Below are positions 12,030 to 24,227 of a stretch of 64,000 nucleotides of DNA, one piece after another. Source of the DNA: Litoditis marina. Taxonomy: Eukaryota > Nematoda > Chromadorea > Rhabditida > Rhabditidae. The notes below the pieces were generated by a model. That model saw only the letters and a program-made list of their open reading frames with translations, did not search any database and was not told the origin of the DNA. The position numbers and the translations under genes are program-made. Position 1 is the first letter of the stretch; every line of letters starts with the position of its first letter. The DNA is taken from assembly GCA_964036275.1 (NCBI GenBank), contig OZ038434.1, positions 23,177,879 through 23,241,878 on the forward strand, read 5' to 3'.

Positions 12030-13384
12030 GCGTCAAGCATTCTCGGACCATGGTACATACCAAACTACAATCGAAGAAACGCTTTCAAAACGGCTGTACT
12101 ATACTTCTACTAAACAATTGAAAACTAAAAAAAGGAGAAAGTGTTTTATAAACGAAACAAACAATACTGTATACCTTTTTTTGGTTTTTGATGTTCTATT
12201 TACAAATTTCTACATGTTCTATTTACAAATTTCTACATTGGCCTTGAAAGTGACTTGGAGTAATAGTAGTGATCTTTTCCGATTTTCCAACAGTTTTGAT
12301 AGGTTTTTCTCCATTATTTGAATGTTCGTTTCTTGATTCAAGTTTTCGAGATTCGAAATAACTTATTTAGGTTCCAACATCTTTTCATGGTTACATCTTT
12401 ATTCAGGACATAATCAATGTTTCACGTGTTTCACGTGCAGTCAGATCGTCTCTCACGTGCATGTCGCCGAAGTTGACCGGAAATAGGAAAAAATCAATAA
12501 AATCAATAAACTGTGATATCTGACCATTTTAAATTAGATATTAAGTAACTAAACGTTCTGTAAATCAATTTCCGGTAACAGTTTAGTTGGATATAAGAAC
12601 TAAAAATCGACTTTCACATATTACAGTATAGGTATAGGAGTTACCAACACAAAATAGAGAAATACTGTTGCTGTATTTACAGTGTGATCCCATCATTTCA
12701 AACTACAGCTCAAATTGAAAAACCTTCAATTGGTTCGTTTCTACTCTATGAACACATCACCAACTCAAGCATACAGTTACCCGACACATTATTTTGGCAA
12801 CGACTATATTTATCGCAAAATGACGTAATGGCTAGACCTGCGCTTTGCACGGGTTTTATCTTGTAATTTGGGTAATCCGTTGGGGGATTTACACTAATGC
12901 GGTAGTAAACTGGGGTAAATAGCAGTCATGGTATCATTTTGGGCTCAATTAAAAAAGTAGCGCAGAGTGGGTGGATTCAAAATGTTGTTCACAGAGTTTT
13001 CTATGTTTTTGATAAAAAAATATACTTCCGAATAAAAGCTGTTGGGAACATTTTACTACCCCCTACCCTCCCTTTTTTTATTAAATTTCAGCTCGAAAAT
13101 GATCTTCGCGCGGAAGTATCGCAAAATGATCGAGAAATGATCTGGACGGACTGATCGGTCAGTAAATGAGCTGAAAATGGTCTCTCCGCGGTGTGAGGTA
13201 AAATTTGTGGGGGATGAAAGTTGCATGAATAAATAGAAGGGGGGGGGGGGGGGCAAATGTGCAAATCTCACATGCTGACTTCTCATATGTTTACTTACAT
13301 CAACGTCACATTTCCATAATATGTTGTACTAACAATGTTCTAGCAGATTCATAGTATGGGTTTTTTGAGGCGTTTCGAGGTCAC

Positions 13385-13432
13385 TCCCCGGTTCCTGAGT
13401 GAGATCTTTCCTGAACGCACAAGTCATAGCGT
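13385..13432 (-). pseudogene. Decayed copy of the 3' edge of exon 13691-13555
   Basis: On the minus strand TTCAGGAAAGATCTCACTCA followed by GGAACCGGG resembles the exon end TTCAGGAGAGAGCTCAGGAG followed by CCCGAG. It sits downstream of that exon in the next intron, and the donor is lost. Confidence 0.5.
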
Positions 13433-13554
13433 TCGCTCTTTTCAAAGCAAGCCTATGGCGTATAAGGTGTATATTGGCCCTGTCCCGCTGTGTTTGTAGT
13501 TTGATCCCGTCCAAATCAAACTACAACTTCACTATTTTCGCTCTCTATACATAC

Positions 13555-13691
13555 CTCGGGCTCCTGAGCTCTCTCCTGAATGTACGAGTTGAGCATCCAG
13601 TCCGGGGTGCGAGCCTCACTCTCGTGGTTCAGCTGCATTTTACGGTCAGAGGGGGTCCGAGTGGAGCTGCTGAACAACAGTGTGAATCCTC
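13555..13691 (-). CDS. Internal exon, probably upstream exon of the SLC4 gene
   Basis: The acceptor TTTTTTCCAG and donor GAG/GTATGT bound 137 bases that enter in phase 1 and leave in phase 0. They encode 45 residues including SSSTRTPSDRKMQLNHESEA, PDWMLNSYIQER and AQEPE. The phase fits the exon at 4501-4347, which starts in phase 0, and both are on the minus strand with no other exon convincingly between them. The sequence is hydrophilic and acidic, as expected of the variable N-terminus before the SLC4 cytoplasmic core, but it contains no family motif, so membership in that gene is inference. No first exon or ATG was identified. Flanking introns hold several decayed copies of this exon's two edges. 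Confidence 0.55.
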
Positions 13692-13747
13692 CTGGAAAAA
13701 ATAAACCATTTCGTTGTTTGATCAAAATTTGAGCAAGGTATACAATG

Positions 13748-14420
13748 CGCAACAACTACATTTTACAGTCATCTGGGGTTTTTGAGTGTAACTACCGAAA
13801 AATAACGCGAATCCTCCTGGAATGAAGAACTAAAATTAAATGTTGTAAGTTGTGGTTTGATCGAAAATCTATGAGGCTACATTTTAGATAGCGAAAACAC
13901 TTTACGGTCAAAGAGGGTGCGGATGGAACTACTGAACAGGGGAGAGAAGGAGAGAATGGGATTTTGCAACCCGAGTGGTCAAGTGGTTAGCGTTCGGCTG
14001 TCGCTCCACAGACCCGGGTTCGATCCCCGCTCGCCGCGGTATCTATATGGCGGACCGCATGAGCTGGTAACAAAGCTCACCCATGCCTATCTCCACCCCC
14101 TCTGCGGACAGTCCATCTACGGTTGATATTGATATTATGTACTTGTAAAATTGATTCACAATAAAGTGACCAAACGGATGAAATAGGCCGTACACAAATT
14201 TATTTAAAATTATTTATTTAACATTTTTTTTAAATTATGATAAAGCTTTATAACAATCACAGTTGGAAAGTACGACAAACAAACTAGAAGTTTTGAGTTA
14301 CAGCTTTATCAAAACTCGATCAAACTACATGTACACAGCGCAATAATTGCATCTTACGATCGGCGGGGGTATATTGGGTTGAACTATTGAACACGAGAGA
14401 AAATCCTCCTCAACAAGCGG
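13748..14420 (-). pseudogene. Three decayed copies of the 5' part of exon 13691-13555
   Basis: Copies at 13755-13830, 13897-13945 and 14350-14420 (minus strand) resemble the exon's first ~70 bases. Two keep a CAG or GAG before GAGGATT, the exon's first bases. The most distant copy still reads GFSLVFNSSTQ and PADRKMQL, against GFTLLFSSSTR and PSDRKMQL in the exon, so protein-level similarity persists. The tRNA-derived element at 13966-14172 separates two of the copies. Confidence 0.65.
13966..14172 (+). mobile_element. tRNA-derived SINE-like element
   Basis: The head has an A box (TGGTCAAGTGG) and a B box (GGTTCGATCCC) at tRNA spacing, but the putative anticodon arm does not pair, so it is not a working tRNA. 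About 130 bp of unrelated body follows, ending near CAATAAAGTGACC. This head-plus-body arrangement fits a SINE. Only one copy is in the window. Confidence 0.5.
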
Positions 14421-14672
14421 GGTTCAAATTTTTTTTAAATATTTTTCTCATTACATAGAACAATCAAAGCTGGAGCTGCCACAAGCCAACAAAAAGTTGT
14501 TAGTTGTAGTTTCATCAGAAATCGATCAAACTACATTTACGCAGTGACACAAGACAAAGGGTTGTTGATCTATTGGGGGCCTTCTCATTACTCAAGGGAG
14601 GCCGTTTGCGATATCCACACTCAGACCTGTACGTTTTGTTCATTACTGCTGTGTTTGTAGTCTGATCTCACC

Positions 14673-14843
14673 TAGGGTTGTTAATCGAGTTCAAAATGTC
14701 GAGTTTTAGAGTTTCGCGAGAGTTTTAGAGAGTTTCGGTTTTTTCGAGTAGAGTCGAATTTCGAGCGAATTTCGAACTTCGAGTTTTCGAGTTCGAGCGA
14801 ATTTCGAATTTCGAGTTTTCGAGTTCGAGCTTTAACAACCCTA
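14673..14843. mobile_element. hAT-like element with TTTCGAG repeats (copy 2)
   Basis: Same ends as the element at 1250 (TAGGGTTGTTAATCGAG / TTTAACAACCCTA). The 8-bp flanks are ATCTCACC (14665-14672) and ATCCCACC (14844-14851), one mismatch. The interior is shorter and its repeat less regular (GAGTTTTAGAGAGTTTCG). Confidence 0.8.
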
Positions 14844-15083
14844 ATCCCACCAGAAAGCATCCCGGTTCATGAGATCATGCAGCTCAAACTACAACTCCTT
14901 CATCGTCATACTGAAAAACGCACTATTCACAGTGCTCATCCATCTAGATTGTTTGAGGGAGAAGAGGAACGGAATCAGCACGAAAGCACACTCAAAGCAC
15001 ACCGCGGACCAACTCTGGAAACAAGGAGAGTCAATATAAGGAAATACAACATCTGTTTTATAGTTTGATCTGCATGCGGGAAA

Positions 15084-15444
15084 ATTGTACAATTGCCCCC
15101 CCCCCTCACCTTAAGTCCCCCCGTAGTACTATCACCCCCCTCCCACTACGATTCCCTTTAGAGGGGGGGGGGGGGGGGGGGGTGATTGTAAATGGGGGGT
15201 CATTGTAAATGGGGGGCAACTGTACAATGTCGACGTTTAAAAATCACCCCCACAATACAAAATGGGGGGGGGGGGGGGGGTAATAGTACAACCCCGGACC
15301 TGTTTATCAATCGCCCCCCACTCAATCCAAACCTGCAGTAAAGCAGGACGTTGTACAATCACCCCCCTATGGGGGGGGGGGGGGGTGATTGTACTACGGG
15401 TCGGATTCCAACCTATTTCGGCTCAAGGGGGACAATTGTACAAT
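15084..15444. mobile_element. Poly-G/poly-C element with ATTGTACAAT ends
   Basis: The ends are inverted ATTGTACAATTGCCCCC / GGGGGACAATTGTACAAT. Inside are G runs of 20 (15163-15182), 17 (15264-15280) and 15 (15371-15385) plus C runs, several followed by TGATTGTA or preceded by its complement. The motif is reiterated in both orientations. There is no coding potential. Confidence 0.65.
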
Positions 15445-16116
15445 AAACCCCAGAAATTATATGGTGACCAATTTTTTCGCGATTGCAGTTTGCTCTCTCT
15501 GTTTCTCAGTTATGATTTGCAATTTCTACTGTGTGCCTACCTCAAACTATACTAGCAGATTTTGTTACACGTTTCACGACATTTCTCCATCTTTAGTTGA
15601 ATAGAACTTACTGGTAAACGATTCTACTGAGACTGAACACAGTTTATTAACCAAATTTCTCATGAGTTTTCAGGTTTTCACCAATATTGAGAGTTTTCCC
15701 TGCATTTATGGTCTAAAAACTCACATTGAACATAATCGAGCCGTCGCTTAGAAATGTTAGTGGAGAAATGGAAGACATTCGCCGAAATTTCCACGCTCAC
15801 CATTGGAAACATGAAAGTTTACCAGTTTCTACCAAGTTTACCCGTTTACGCTTCTAACTTGTTGATGTCTCTGTTTAGAATACAGTAACCCAAACTGCGT
15901 CGTTACAACAAAAATGAGGCCGAGGTTGATTTTAAAAGATACGCACAACCAATGACCCTCTATTTTGAGGCAGGCGTCGATGAATTTTTGAATTCCTGGA
16001 TTTTGCATTTATTTTTCTAAATTTACATTGTTTTAAATGGCTTTTGTTTCTCTTCCCGCTATTAATTTAAGTGAGCGTGTTGATTGTGACATTATGCATG
16101 TTCGTTACAGGTAATC
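15445..16116 (+). promoter_or_regulatory. Upstream region of cpf-2 with probable trans-splice acceptor
   Basis: No coding sequence was found. The segment TGTTCGTTACAG ends at 16110, six bases before the cpf-2 ATG, and is a plausible spliced-leader acceptor. If the SLC4 gene starts upstream of 13691, this is a divergent intergenic region shared by both genes, but no core promoter element can be named. Confidence 0.4.
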
Positions 16117-19100
16117 ATGAGCTTCAAACAGCAAAACATAATGAATCAAGCGGACAGGTCACAGCGCTCCGTTTTTGGTTAGTTTACTCATTTGTCTATG
16201 ACAAATACGTTTAGAGAAGTTGATATATGAGGTGAACTTTCTCGATATTCACCATAACCACCTGTTTTTCAAAGTTTTCAAATTGAACGCAAAGTTGTTG
16301 TCTTTTCCAAACCTTCAGTTGGACCAGTGTTCTATTATGTTGCTAAGTCCTGGTTTTTTTTGGTAGCATAAATAGAAAAGAAACCACGCCAGCAAACAAG
16401 AACGCAACCACACAAAGCTGTTACTGTTCTTTAAGAAGGAACTAGGTTATATATTCACACGCGGAAAATTTCATCAATTTTCATGGAAAATGGGCGATTT
16501 TCCCCATCCCCATATGGCCATATCAGCGAAAAGGGAGGACGAAGCCCTGTCTCTGAATTTCTATAGCTGAAAAACTTACGAAAGCAACGTAAATTAGTTT
16601 ATTATTGAATTTTTTCAGTGGGAAATATATCCTATGAAGTACCAGAAGAGACCATCAAGCAGATCTTCTCAAAGGTACGCTGTTTTTATATTCATACCGA
16701 GATTCTTGCTTGCATTGTGTGGTTATCTTCAGTCATAGTGAACTACTGATATAACAAGTAGTAGAATAGTTTGGTTTATTGATGTTCTTCGTTCTTTCGC
16801 ATTGTTGTGTTTATTTTGGAAGGCCTATTTCTGTGACGTTTTTAGTATTATGGAAAATTTAAAGGGAAACTTGTTTCTCAAAAGGCTTGAATTTTGAAGT
16901 TGAAACAGTGATAATATATAAGCGGTGCTGTCTTTAAATTCAGTTACGCATCATCGCAACTTTCAATAATGTTTATTAGTTCTGTTTTCTTCAGGTCGGC
17001 CCTGTGCTCTCCATCAAAATGGTGTTCGACCGGGAGACGGGGAAACCGAAGGGATACGGGTTCATCGAGTTTCCCGATGTACAAACGGCCGAACTCGCCA
17101 TCAGAAATCTCAATGGGTACGTGTATATTTTCATTGTAATCGCACACCAGTTAGATGACTATGCGGGAAAATATGTCCGTTTTTCTAACTAAGTTTGTGA
17201 AAATGCCTAATTTTTCATAAAAAGTAGACACATTTTTCTGTTTTCGACTATGTGGAGTGTTTATTGACTGGGATGTGGAGTCTTAATCCGTTCTTTGTTG
17301 TAGTGCTAGTGAACACACAACATCAAAGTATGAGTATAATTTGCGAAGAGGTCCGCTTCTTGCTTTGAATTTGAATACATCAAATTTGGTGAATTATCAT
17401 CAAAAAACGTTCATATTTCGCGGAGTTCAGTTGAAAAGATATAGCAGTCCGTTTCTTAGTTTGTTCCGTCTATTCGAACTCACTTCAATTCAGTACGTAA
17501 GATTGTTTCTCGCTCTTGTTGTACGCCAAAGCTTGAAACTATTTGCATTGGCCTTAGTTTGTGAACATACACCAGCAAGGTTGTCCGAATAGTCAGAAAA
17601 ATTCGAAAAACGGACTACTTTTCAGCCGAAAACATGAAAATCGGTCTACCTTTGATGAAAATTTCTAAATTTTCACTTGTTTACATCTGAAAACGGCTTA
17701 CTCTTCGTCACTTAGTCAACCCTTACTGGTGTATGTTTGTGAAATTTGATGCATAATGGCCTCCAGAACGAGAGACGTATAAAAATGAATTTACTAGTAC
17801 TGACTTAATCGTTTGTTGTTCCAGCTACGACCTGAATGGTCGTTCTCTGCGTGTGGACAGTGCCGCGGGCGGAGACAGGAGTGCCGACGAGATTGCACAG
17901 TTGCAGGTTCGTTATGTTCGTTTCATAAGTGTTTCATCTCTCATCTGGATAATTGAACTACCAAAGTGAGGCATTTCACCAGTAAAAGTGACATTTGTTG
18001 AAATTTGGTCAGTTCAAAATCCCGATTTTGAAGAAAAACGGGTGATTCAATCGACAATCCAACAAAGTCGCCCTACGTTTGATTCGTTTCATGGTTGTAC
18101 TGGGTGAAAATTGAAAAGACCGGTAGTGAAATGATGTTTTAACGGCTCAGTAGTTGAACTATTGAAAAATGCAGATTTGGTAAAATAGATTTCGGGATCA
18201 TAAACCGTGTAAGCGCTCCTTGTGCAGCCTCAGGAATCAGGGATGTGCGGTAATGATATTTAGATTATTTCATTTCATTTCGCTGAAATAAATCCATTCT
18301 CGTCTCCTCAGATAAATGGGAAAACCTAGCAGTTATGTTTTATGTTTGAGTTAACGGTCTTTCTCTCAGATATAGACTAAATTTGCGATAGTTAGTTAGA
18401 CCTTGTAGGTACATGCAAGGTGCATGCAACACATACACGCCGAACACCATACAACAACAAGCTCTGCCCGTTCCTTAAAATTACCCTCTTTATTGACTCA
18501 TCTCAAGTTATGTAGTTCTAGGTAAAACCGTCAAATTTGACCAGTTTTAGCAGGAAGGGAGCCAGTTTTGTGAATTAATTTGTACCTTTGTTGTTCAGCC
18601 AAGTTTGCCGGGCATGGGCAACACATCCGAAATTTGAATTTCGTTTTCTTCAACTTTCTAATTTGCAGGCAGCGATGGGCGCCCAACAGGTGGAGGAGAG
18701 TCCGTATGGAGCGGAGCCGGAGGACGGAAAAGCGCCCGAGGTCAGTTACCTCTGTTTCTTTATGACCATTGGGAATTGAAGTTGTTCGGCTTTGGCATTT
18801 TGCCGAAATATGAATCCGCTTTTAGGCGGAGTATAGTCATACCCCAGTAAAGTTGTCCGATTAGTCAAAACCCCAAAACTAATCGAAAAACGGGCTAATT
18901 TTTCACCGAAATTCACCAATATCGCGGGAAGGTCAATTCTCGCGAAATTTCGTATTCACCAAAGCTCGGGAAGTGGCGTCCCGCGGGAAGGAAAATCACT
19001 GGCGCATTTGTGGTGTTCAGGCGGTAAACTCCGAATTTCAAATCAGGGGCATATTTATTTTGGCGTGAATTGAGCTGGAATAAATGTGGACTGAATGTGG

Positions 19101-22100
19101 ACTCCTGTTTGTCGAATTGTGAGACCTTACTGGTGTATGAGAGTAGTGTATTTGCACAAGTTAAATTATTAGAATAATCATTATGATTGCTAATTCCAGG
19201 CGATTTCTCGCACGGTGGCCTCTCTTCCCCCCGAGAAGATGTTCGAACTTATGAAGCAGATGAAGGATGTGAGTTTGGGAGGAGAGCAAATAAACAATAA
19301 ATCTAATAAAGTTCAAGGAGAGCAAATAATCAATAAATCAATACCACATTGTCACATTTCCTGGTCAACGGATAGTTTGAGAAGAGATAACATATAGCGG
19401 GAAGGCACCACGATCATGTTTGTTCAACGCAAAACTGTATCTTTCAGTGCTGTTCTATCAGATAATATAAGTTTTTGGCAGTAGTGGAGCATTAGCGATC
19501 CCTTGGAGCAGGAATCGAAATTATTCTATGAAAAGGTCAAGGGTGTTTCGTGCTTCAAACTTTAACTACAGAGTCTAAAGAATAGAATAGAATTTATTCG
19601 TTATTGAACACGTGACTTCTCACATACTATAGACACTCCAAAAGGGTTACTGGAGAGAAAAAGAAAAAATAGAATTGTGGGTGTATGTTCAATACAACAC
19701 AATTACGGAGTAAAGTTATGACAAAAGTATAGTGTTTCGTTTCGAATATGTGACCATAATACAGCTCTAACTCTAACTGCAGAAAACAGCCACGGGAAAA
19801 GATGAAAAAAAGCTTTTCGAAATTTCAAGATAAAATACAGTCGCACTTTGCTTATTGTTTGTAAAGTTTCTTTTGTAGTAAATCGTGGTTTTTTTTCTCA
19901 GGTGATGCGCTCTAATCCGAACGAGGCGAAGAAGATGTTGGTGGATAACCCGCAGTTGTCCTACGCCCTCTTACAGGTAGTAAAACGCAAACTGCCCTTC
20001 CCATACGTGAAGTACCCCCTAATTTTGATGTTGACTGATGCTCACTTTTGCCCGATTTTCACCGGGGCATGCTCACATTTTGGGATAATGTAGTAATGTT
20101 ACGTATTCTCGGTAAAGTAAAATTTGTGTTTTTCAAAGTCATATGCATATGCTAATGTTTTTGGGGAGGCTCATGCACATGTTGACCTTTTTTACGTATG
20201 CCGATGCCTTTTTCTATTTCATATTAAGAATAAATTAGATCAAACTCAGTCGATTAAGGGATGGAAGCATCTACATCTGATAGGTGTAGTCTTGGGCTGA
20301 GCAACGTTATGTTTATGTTCCCTACGAAAATTCGGTAGTTCTTGTTGTTTTTGCTACTTTTCTCAGGTTTTTACAAAACTTCAGAGTAATAGCGAAAAGC
20401 AAACTTCGGTTAATGGTTAGCTTTTCATGGGTAAATGTCAAATGAATTCGAAACCACTCAATGAAAAGCTTGGTATATTTTTTAAATAAGAAGGTAATTT
20501 TAAGTTAACCTAACTTTATGTATCTCGTCTGCATGTGTTATCATGCAGCGGAGTTTGCATTGATGTTGCTAAAAATGTAGTGTGAATGAAATGAGATGTA
20601 GTTTGTAGTCGTACCCCACTAAGCGACAAAAATTAGTCTGTTGCAGATGTAAACACGTGAAAATTCATGGGTTTTCAATGAAAACCCATGAAAACTTTTC
20701 ATCAAACGTAGACTGATTTGCTTTTTTTTCGGCGCGAAAAGTAGAATAGAATAGAATAGAATGTTTATTCGCGCGCGATTGAACACGTGTCTTTCCACAT
20801 TGGTATATGTGGCACTCCAATTACGAGAAATTGGAGACATGGAAGATGAAAATAAGATGAAGAGTAGTTTACTCTGTTACGCGCTCATTATATAATGTGC
20901 ACTTTTGCAGTATTGCACAATTGAAACGATGATTGTACCGAGAAGTTTGTAGAATAGGAAAATACGTACAAAGTAGTCTGTTTTTCGATTTTTTCTCGAC
21001 TATTTGGAAAACTTTACTGGGGTATGTTTGTAGTAAAGTATCATTTTTTCCAGGCCCAAGTGGTGATGCGTATCGTGGACCCCCAAGTGGCAATTGCCAT
21101 GTTGCACAGAGAAACTCCCGCACAGGTGCAGCCGTTCCATCAGGCCGGCTACGGGATGCCACCCGGTATGTTCGGGATTCCTGTTTGAAGTCGGAATCAT
21201 ACTCCGGAAACTATGCGCAGGTTTTTCCGATGAAAAATATTATATTTTGATGCAATGGAATCGAAAATAGAGTTGATTTTACGCCGCTAACTGGTTCAAC
21301 ACCCGATATGTTCGGTTCGAAGAGTTTCATTCATACACCAGTTAAATGTGACCATTTCATGAATAGGAACCCGTTTGCAGGCTTTACTACGTTAACATTT
21401 TCTTTTTTTGGCAAAAAAGGTATCCTTTTTTGGAATTTTACTGGCAATTCAGACAACATACTGGAGTAGAAATCATGGCCCCGGTTGTGATATTAAAATG
21501 CGAAGTAGATAAATATTTCTTTGCATGTTCTTGTTTAGTTAGTTCCTTCAGTTTTTTTCTGTTAGGTTCACAGTTCCCTTTCAGTTTCGTCGTCGATGAG
21601 TGCCGCTGCCTCTTCCTTCGCGCATCCGCACGCGCCGCCCACCTCCGCGAGCGGCTCTGCCTATAACAAGAACAACTACAGTATGCCGCCGCCCCAGGCT
21701 GCTGGCCCCGCGCCAACTACCGCGCAGCAGCAGGTACTAGGTTTTATGAGTAGTTTTAGTCGTGTAGCCAGGATCCAGAAAAACATTGCTCTAAAACTTC
21801 GAAGTAAATGGCGGAAGTTCATAGAAATGAGAAATTGGCGATTCCTTCTTATTATCATGTGTTTTTGGTTTCTCTGAGACCCTTCACGACATTACGGTGG
21901 CACGCTGGCTAGTTATTAAAGTAGGACGATATTGTGGAGCAATCTCGTGTGAACGGTCCTTTAAACTGCAATGGAAAAATGTATTGCAGTTTAGAGGACT
22001 GAAGCGTTGCGATTGGACCACATAATCGTCCTTCTTTAAATGCCTCAACTAGAGGCTTACATGTTCATTTAGCAGGAGCTCAGACAGTTGGGGTCGGGTT

Positions 22101-23316
22101 CATTCATGTCCGAACTGTGAGTTAAGGGAGAAACCTCATCTCACTTCGAGTAGCAAAACTGGTCGTGAAATGTGAAGCATGAGCGGTGTGAGCAAACGTA
22201 GGGCGACTTTGTTGGGTTGTTGTCATTGAATCACCCGTTTTTCTTCAAAATCGGGATTTTGAACTGACCAAATTTCAACAAATGCCACTTTTACTGGCGA
22301 AATGCCTCTCTTTCCCTCTAGTTTGGTAGTGCAATTATCCAGATGAAACACCCGATTTTTAATAAATTTTTGTGAACAACAAAGTCGCCTCTTATATGGC
22401 GTGTGAGCCGTGTATATATATGGTAGCAGGTGTTATGAGTATAGTTTGTTTCATTCCCACTGAGACTTTGGCAGCGTGCCAATGAAACTTCGAATGAATG
22501 TATTTCATAAAATTAACAGGTTTTATGAAAAGAATGTCTGCCGACGTGTTGTAACGAAGGTTATCTGCCGCCCAGAAAGGTTTTTAGTGTTTTGGAAAAC
22601 AAGAACATGGCAAAAAGCCACCTGGAAATTTTGTTGGCACGTTGCCGAGGTCTCAGTGGGAATGGCGAGGACTATATCTACCCCCATCCTCGTGCGCCCG
22701 TGACTGGTATTTGGTATTTCCTCATAATGTCGAATAGTAGGATTATAAATTCAGAAGTAGTGCGAAATAGAACGGTTTTATGTTTGCTGTCTTATCCCTT
22801 CTTTTTCATAGTTTGCTTCCGTCGATTTTTGGTCAAAATTCAAAAACGGGCCTGACCAGATGAAACTAAATCAAAATTTGGTAACTTCCTGTATAAACAT
22901 TGAATGTTTCAGGGAATGTCACCGGAGGAGGAGGCGAATGCCAAGCTGTTGGTCGAGGTATGTTCTGCTCTTTCTAAAGTGTTTAATTTTGTTTTGTTAA
23001 CTTCAACAATTCAACCTCGGCTCGTTCGTTTTCCAGATTATTCCATTCCAGTCAATGTGCTCTATCGTACTAACCTTTTTCACTTGAATACTGATGGCAC
23101 ACATCAGAATCTTCCCAGATTGCAAAAATAGCCAAATTAGCGATTTTTGAATTTATTTGGCTGTTCTGTCAGAATTGCCCAAAATATGCGTTTTTATCTA
23201 TCTCGGGTATCTTCCAGGTGATGCAATTGACTGAGGCCGAGATCGCCATGTTGCCCCCACAGGATCGCGAGAAGATTGTCGAGCTGCGGAACCAACTGCG
23301 CAGCGCCGGCGTCTAG
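16117..23316 (+). CDS. cpf-2: Cleavage stimulation factor subunit 2 (CstF-64)
   Basis: Eleven GT-AG exons in continuous phase encode 313 aa: 16117-16177, 16619-16674, 16995-17116, 17825-17906, 18669-18740, 19200-19268, 19902-19976, 21054-21165, 21585-21733, 22913-22957 and 23218-23316. CstF-64 binds the GU-rich element downstream of poly(A) sites in the nuclear cleavage complex. The RRM spans roughly residues 18-96, with RNP2 VFVGNI and RNP1 KGYGFIEF. The hinge domain that binds CstF-77/symplekin starts near residue 130 ([16 protein letters not shown], then [20 protein letters not shown]). An A/P/Q-rich linker follows. The conserved C-terminal domain ([25 protein letters not shown]) ends the protein. 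It lacks the MEARA repeats of vertebrate CstF-64. The start follows an acceptor-like CAG by six bases. Introns carry several transposable elements. Confidence 0.95.
17566..17735. mobile_element. Intronic TIR element, CATACACCAGTAAGG family (copy 1)
   Basis: Inverted ends CATACACCAGCAAGG / CCCTTACTGGTGTATG, in cpf-2 intron 3. The interior carries GGACTACTTTTCAGCCG and AAAATCGGTCTACC. All recognised copies (here, 18838-19139, 20610-21025, 59829-59997, 60577-60754) are inside introns of cpf-2 or the HECT gene; partial ends lie near 21335 and 57150. Confidence 0.75.
18838..19139. mobile_element. Intronic TIR element, CATACACCAGTAAGG family (copy 2)
   Basis: Ends CATACCCCAGTAAAG / CCTTACTGGTGTATG, in cpf-2 intron 5. 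It is longer than the other complete copies because about 130 bp of unrelated sequence (from about 18940) sits inside. Confidence 0.65.
19577..19740 (-). mobile_element. 5'-truncated LINE tail
   Basis: Read on the minus strand, the segment ends in a GAATAAATTCTATTCTATTC type tail, a poly(A)-like signal followed by short tandem repeats, as in CR1/Jockey LINEs. It resembles 20745-20860 (shared GAACACGTG and CACTCCAA). It lies in cpf-2 intron 6. Confidence 0.55.
20610..21025. mobile_element. Intronic TIR element with nested LINE tail
   Basis: Ends GTACCCCACTAAG / CTTTACTGGGGTATG of the CATACACCAGTAAGG family, in cpf-2 intron 7. A second LINE tail (20745-20860, minus strand, AATAAACATTCTATTCTATT) is inserted within it, which explains the extra length. 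Confidence 0.65.
21916..22039. mobile_element. TTAA-flanked palindromic MITE (copy 2)
   Basis: Same 124-bp structure as the copy at 8503, in cpf-2 intron 9, with TTAA at both ends and a T in place of A at the seventh base (AGTAGGACG). Confidence 0.85.
22441..22676. mobile_element. TIR element, CCCCACTGAGACCTCGGCAACGTGCC family (copy 2)
   Basis: Ends ATAGTTTGTTTCATTCCCAC and GGAATGGCGAGGACTAT, with inner arms TGGCAGCGTGCC / GGCACGTTGCCGAGG. In cpf-2 intron 9, close to the TTAA MITE. Confidence 0.7.
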
Positions 23317-23760
23317 CCCACATCTGGACGGGACCAATTGGGCGGATTTAGACCTAAATGTTTGTTTTTGACGGTTGAATGGTTGTTTTAAACTTGCATT
23401 GTTTGTTGGAGGCCTTTAAATCGAGATTTTAGACCTTTAAATGTTGATTTGAGACATTTTAATGTTTGGAGTGAACCTTTGAATGGGCAATTTATAACTT
23501 CTGTTTATATTCCTAAGAGTTGATTGTCGCAATTCACCTGTTAGTCTTTTAATTCGGAAGTTTGTCTTTTGTGGTTGTTTTTCTTTTCCTATAAATTCCC
23601 ATGGGTTTTCTCTTTCCGAGTATACATTTTCCTCCCTGGCATCTCTTTTTGTTGTATATATTTATAGTAATTGTTGAATTTTGTAATTGTTATTGATAAA
23701 TGAAAACTTGTAAAGAAATTGTTATAAAATTAAAAAGGAGAAAGGTGGGTTAATGTACTG
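23317..23760 (+). promoter_or_regulatory. cpf-2 3'UTR and likely cleavage region
   Basis: T-rich sequence after the stop with AT-rich blocks at 23620-23735. There is no perfect AATAAA; GATAAATGAAAA at about 23695 and TAAAATTAAAAAG at about 23725 are the nearest candidates, so the end is approximate. Confidence 0.35.
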
Positions 23761-24227
23761 TAGATCTAACTTTTGCTGTGTCAGTGATTTAAGAGATGTA
23801 CTTTCCGTGAGTAAACGATGTTTGGTTTCGACTCTTTAGGTTTGGGCTTATCATTTCAAGGTCAAAGTTAGTTTTAATGTTTCTGTGGACTGTGTTTCCC
23901 TAAATTTATTCTCTGGGTATGTTGCATTTTTCTTTGAGGATTGGATCTAGCTACCGTACTTATTCAGACTCTAAGTGCCCTCCTTATTTTAGGCAAGCCA
24001 ATTACAGATAGAAAGAGTTTCACTAAATTGGCATTATTTGCTCGGAACACGATTTCATTATACAAAACGCACATGATTAATAGAGATCTAACGACACGGA
24101 AATAAAATAAGTTGTTTTTTCGTAAACGGAACTTTAGTTCCGCATACAACTGGTTATGGAGTTGATTTAACTTTGGTTATTGGTTAGCTTCCCTTCTTGT
24201 TCAAGTTCACATTCTTTCTGTCTGTAA

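Noticed and set aside
13917..14126. 69-codon ORF containing RPGFDPRSP
   Set aside because: This phrase is the usual translation of a tRNA B box; the sequence is the tRNA-derived element.
14877..15068. Overlapping ORFs on both strands with partly coding-like composition
   Set aside because: Acceptor and donor choices are ambiguous on both strands and neither fits the phase needed upstream of exon 13691-13555.
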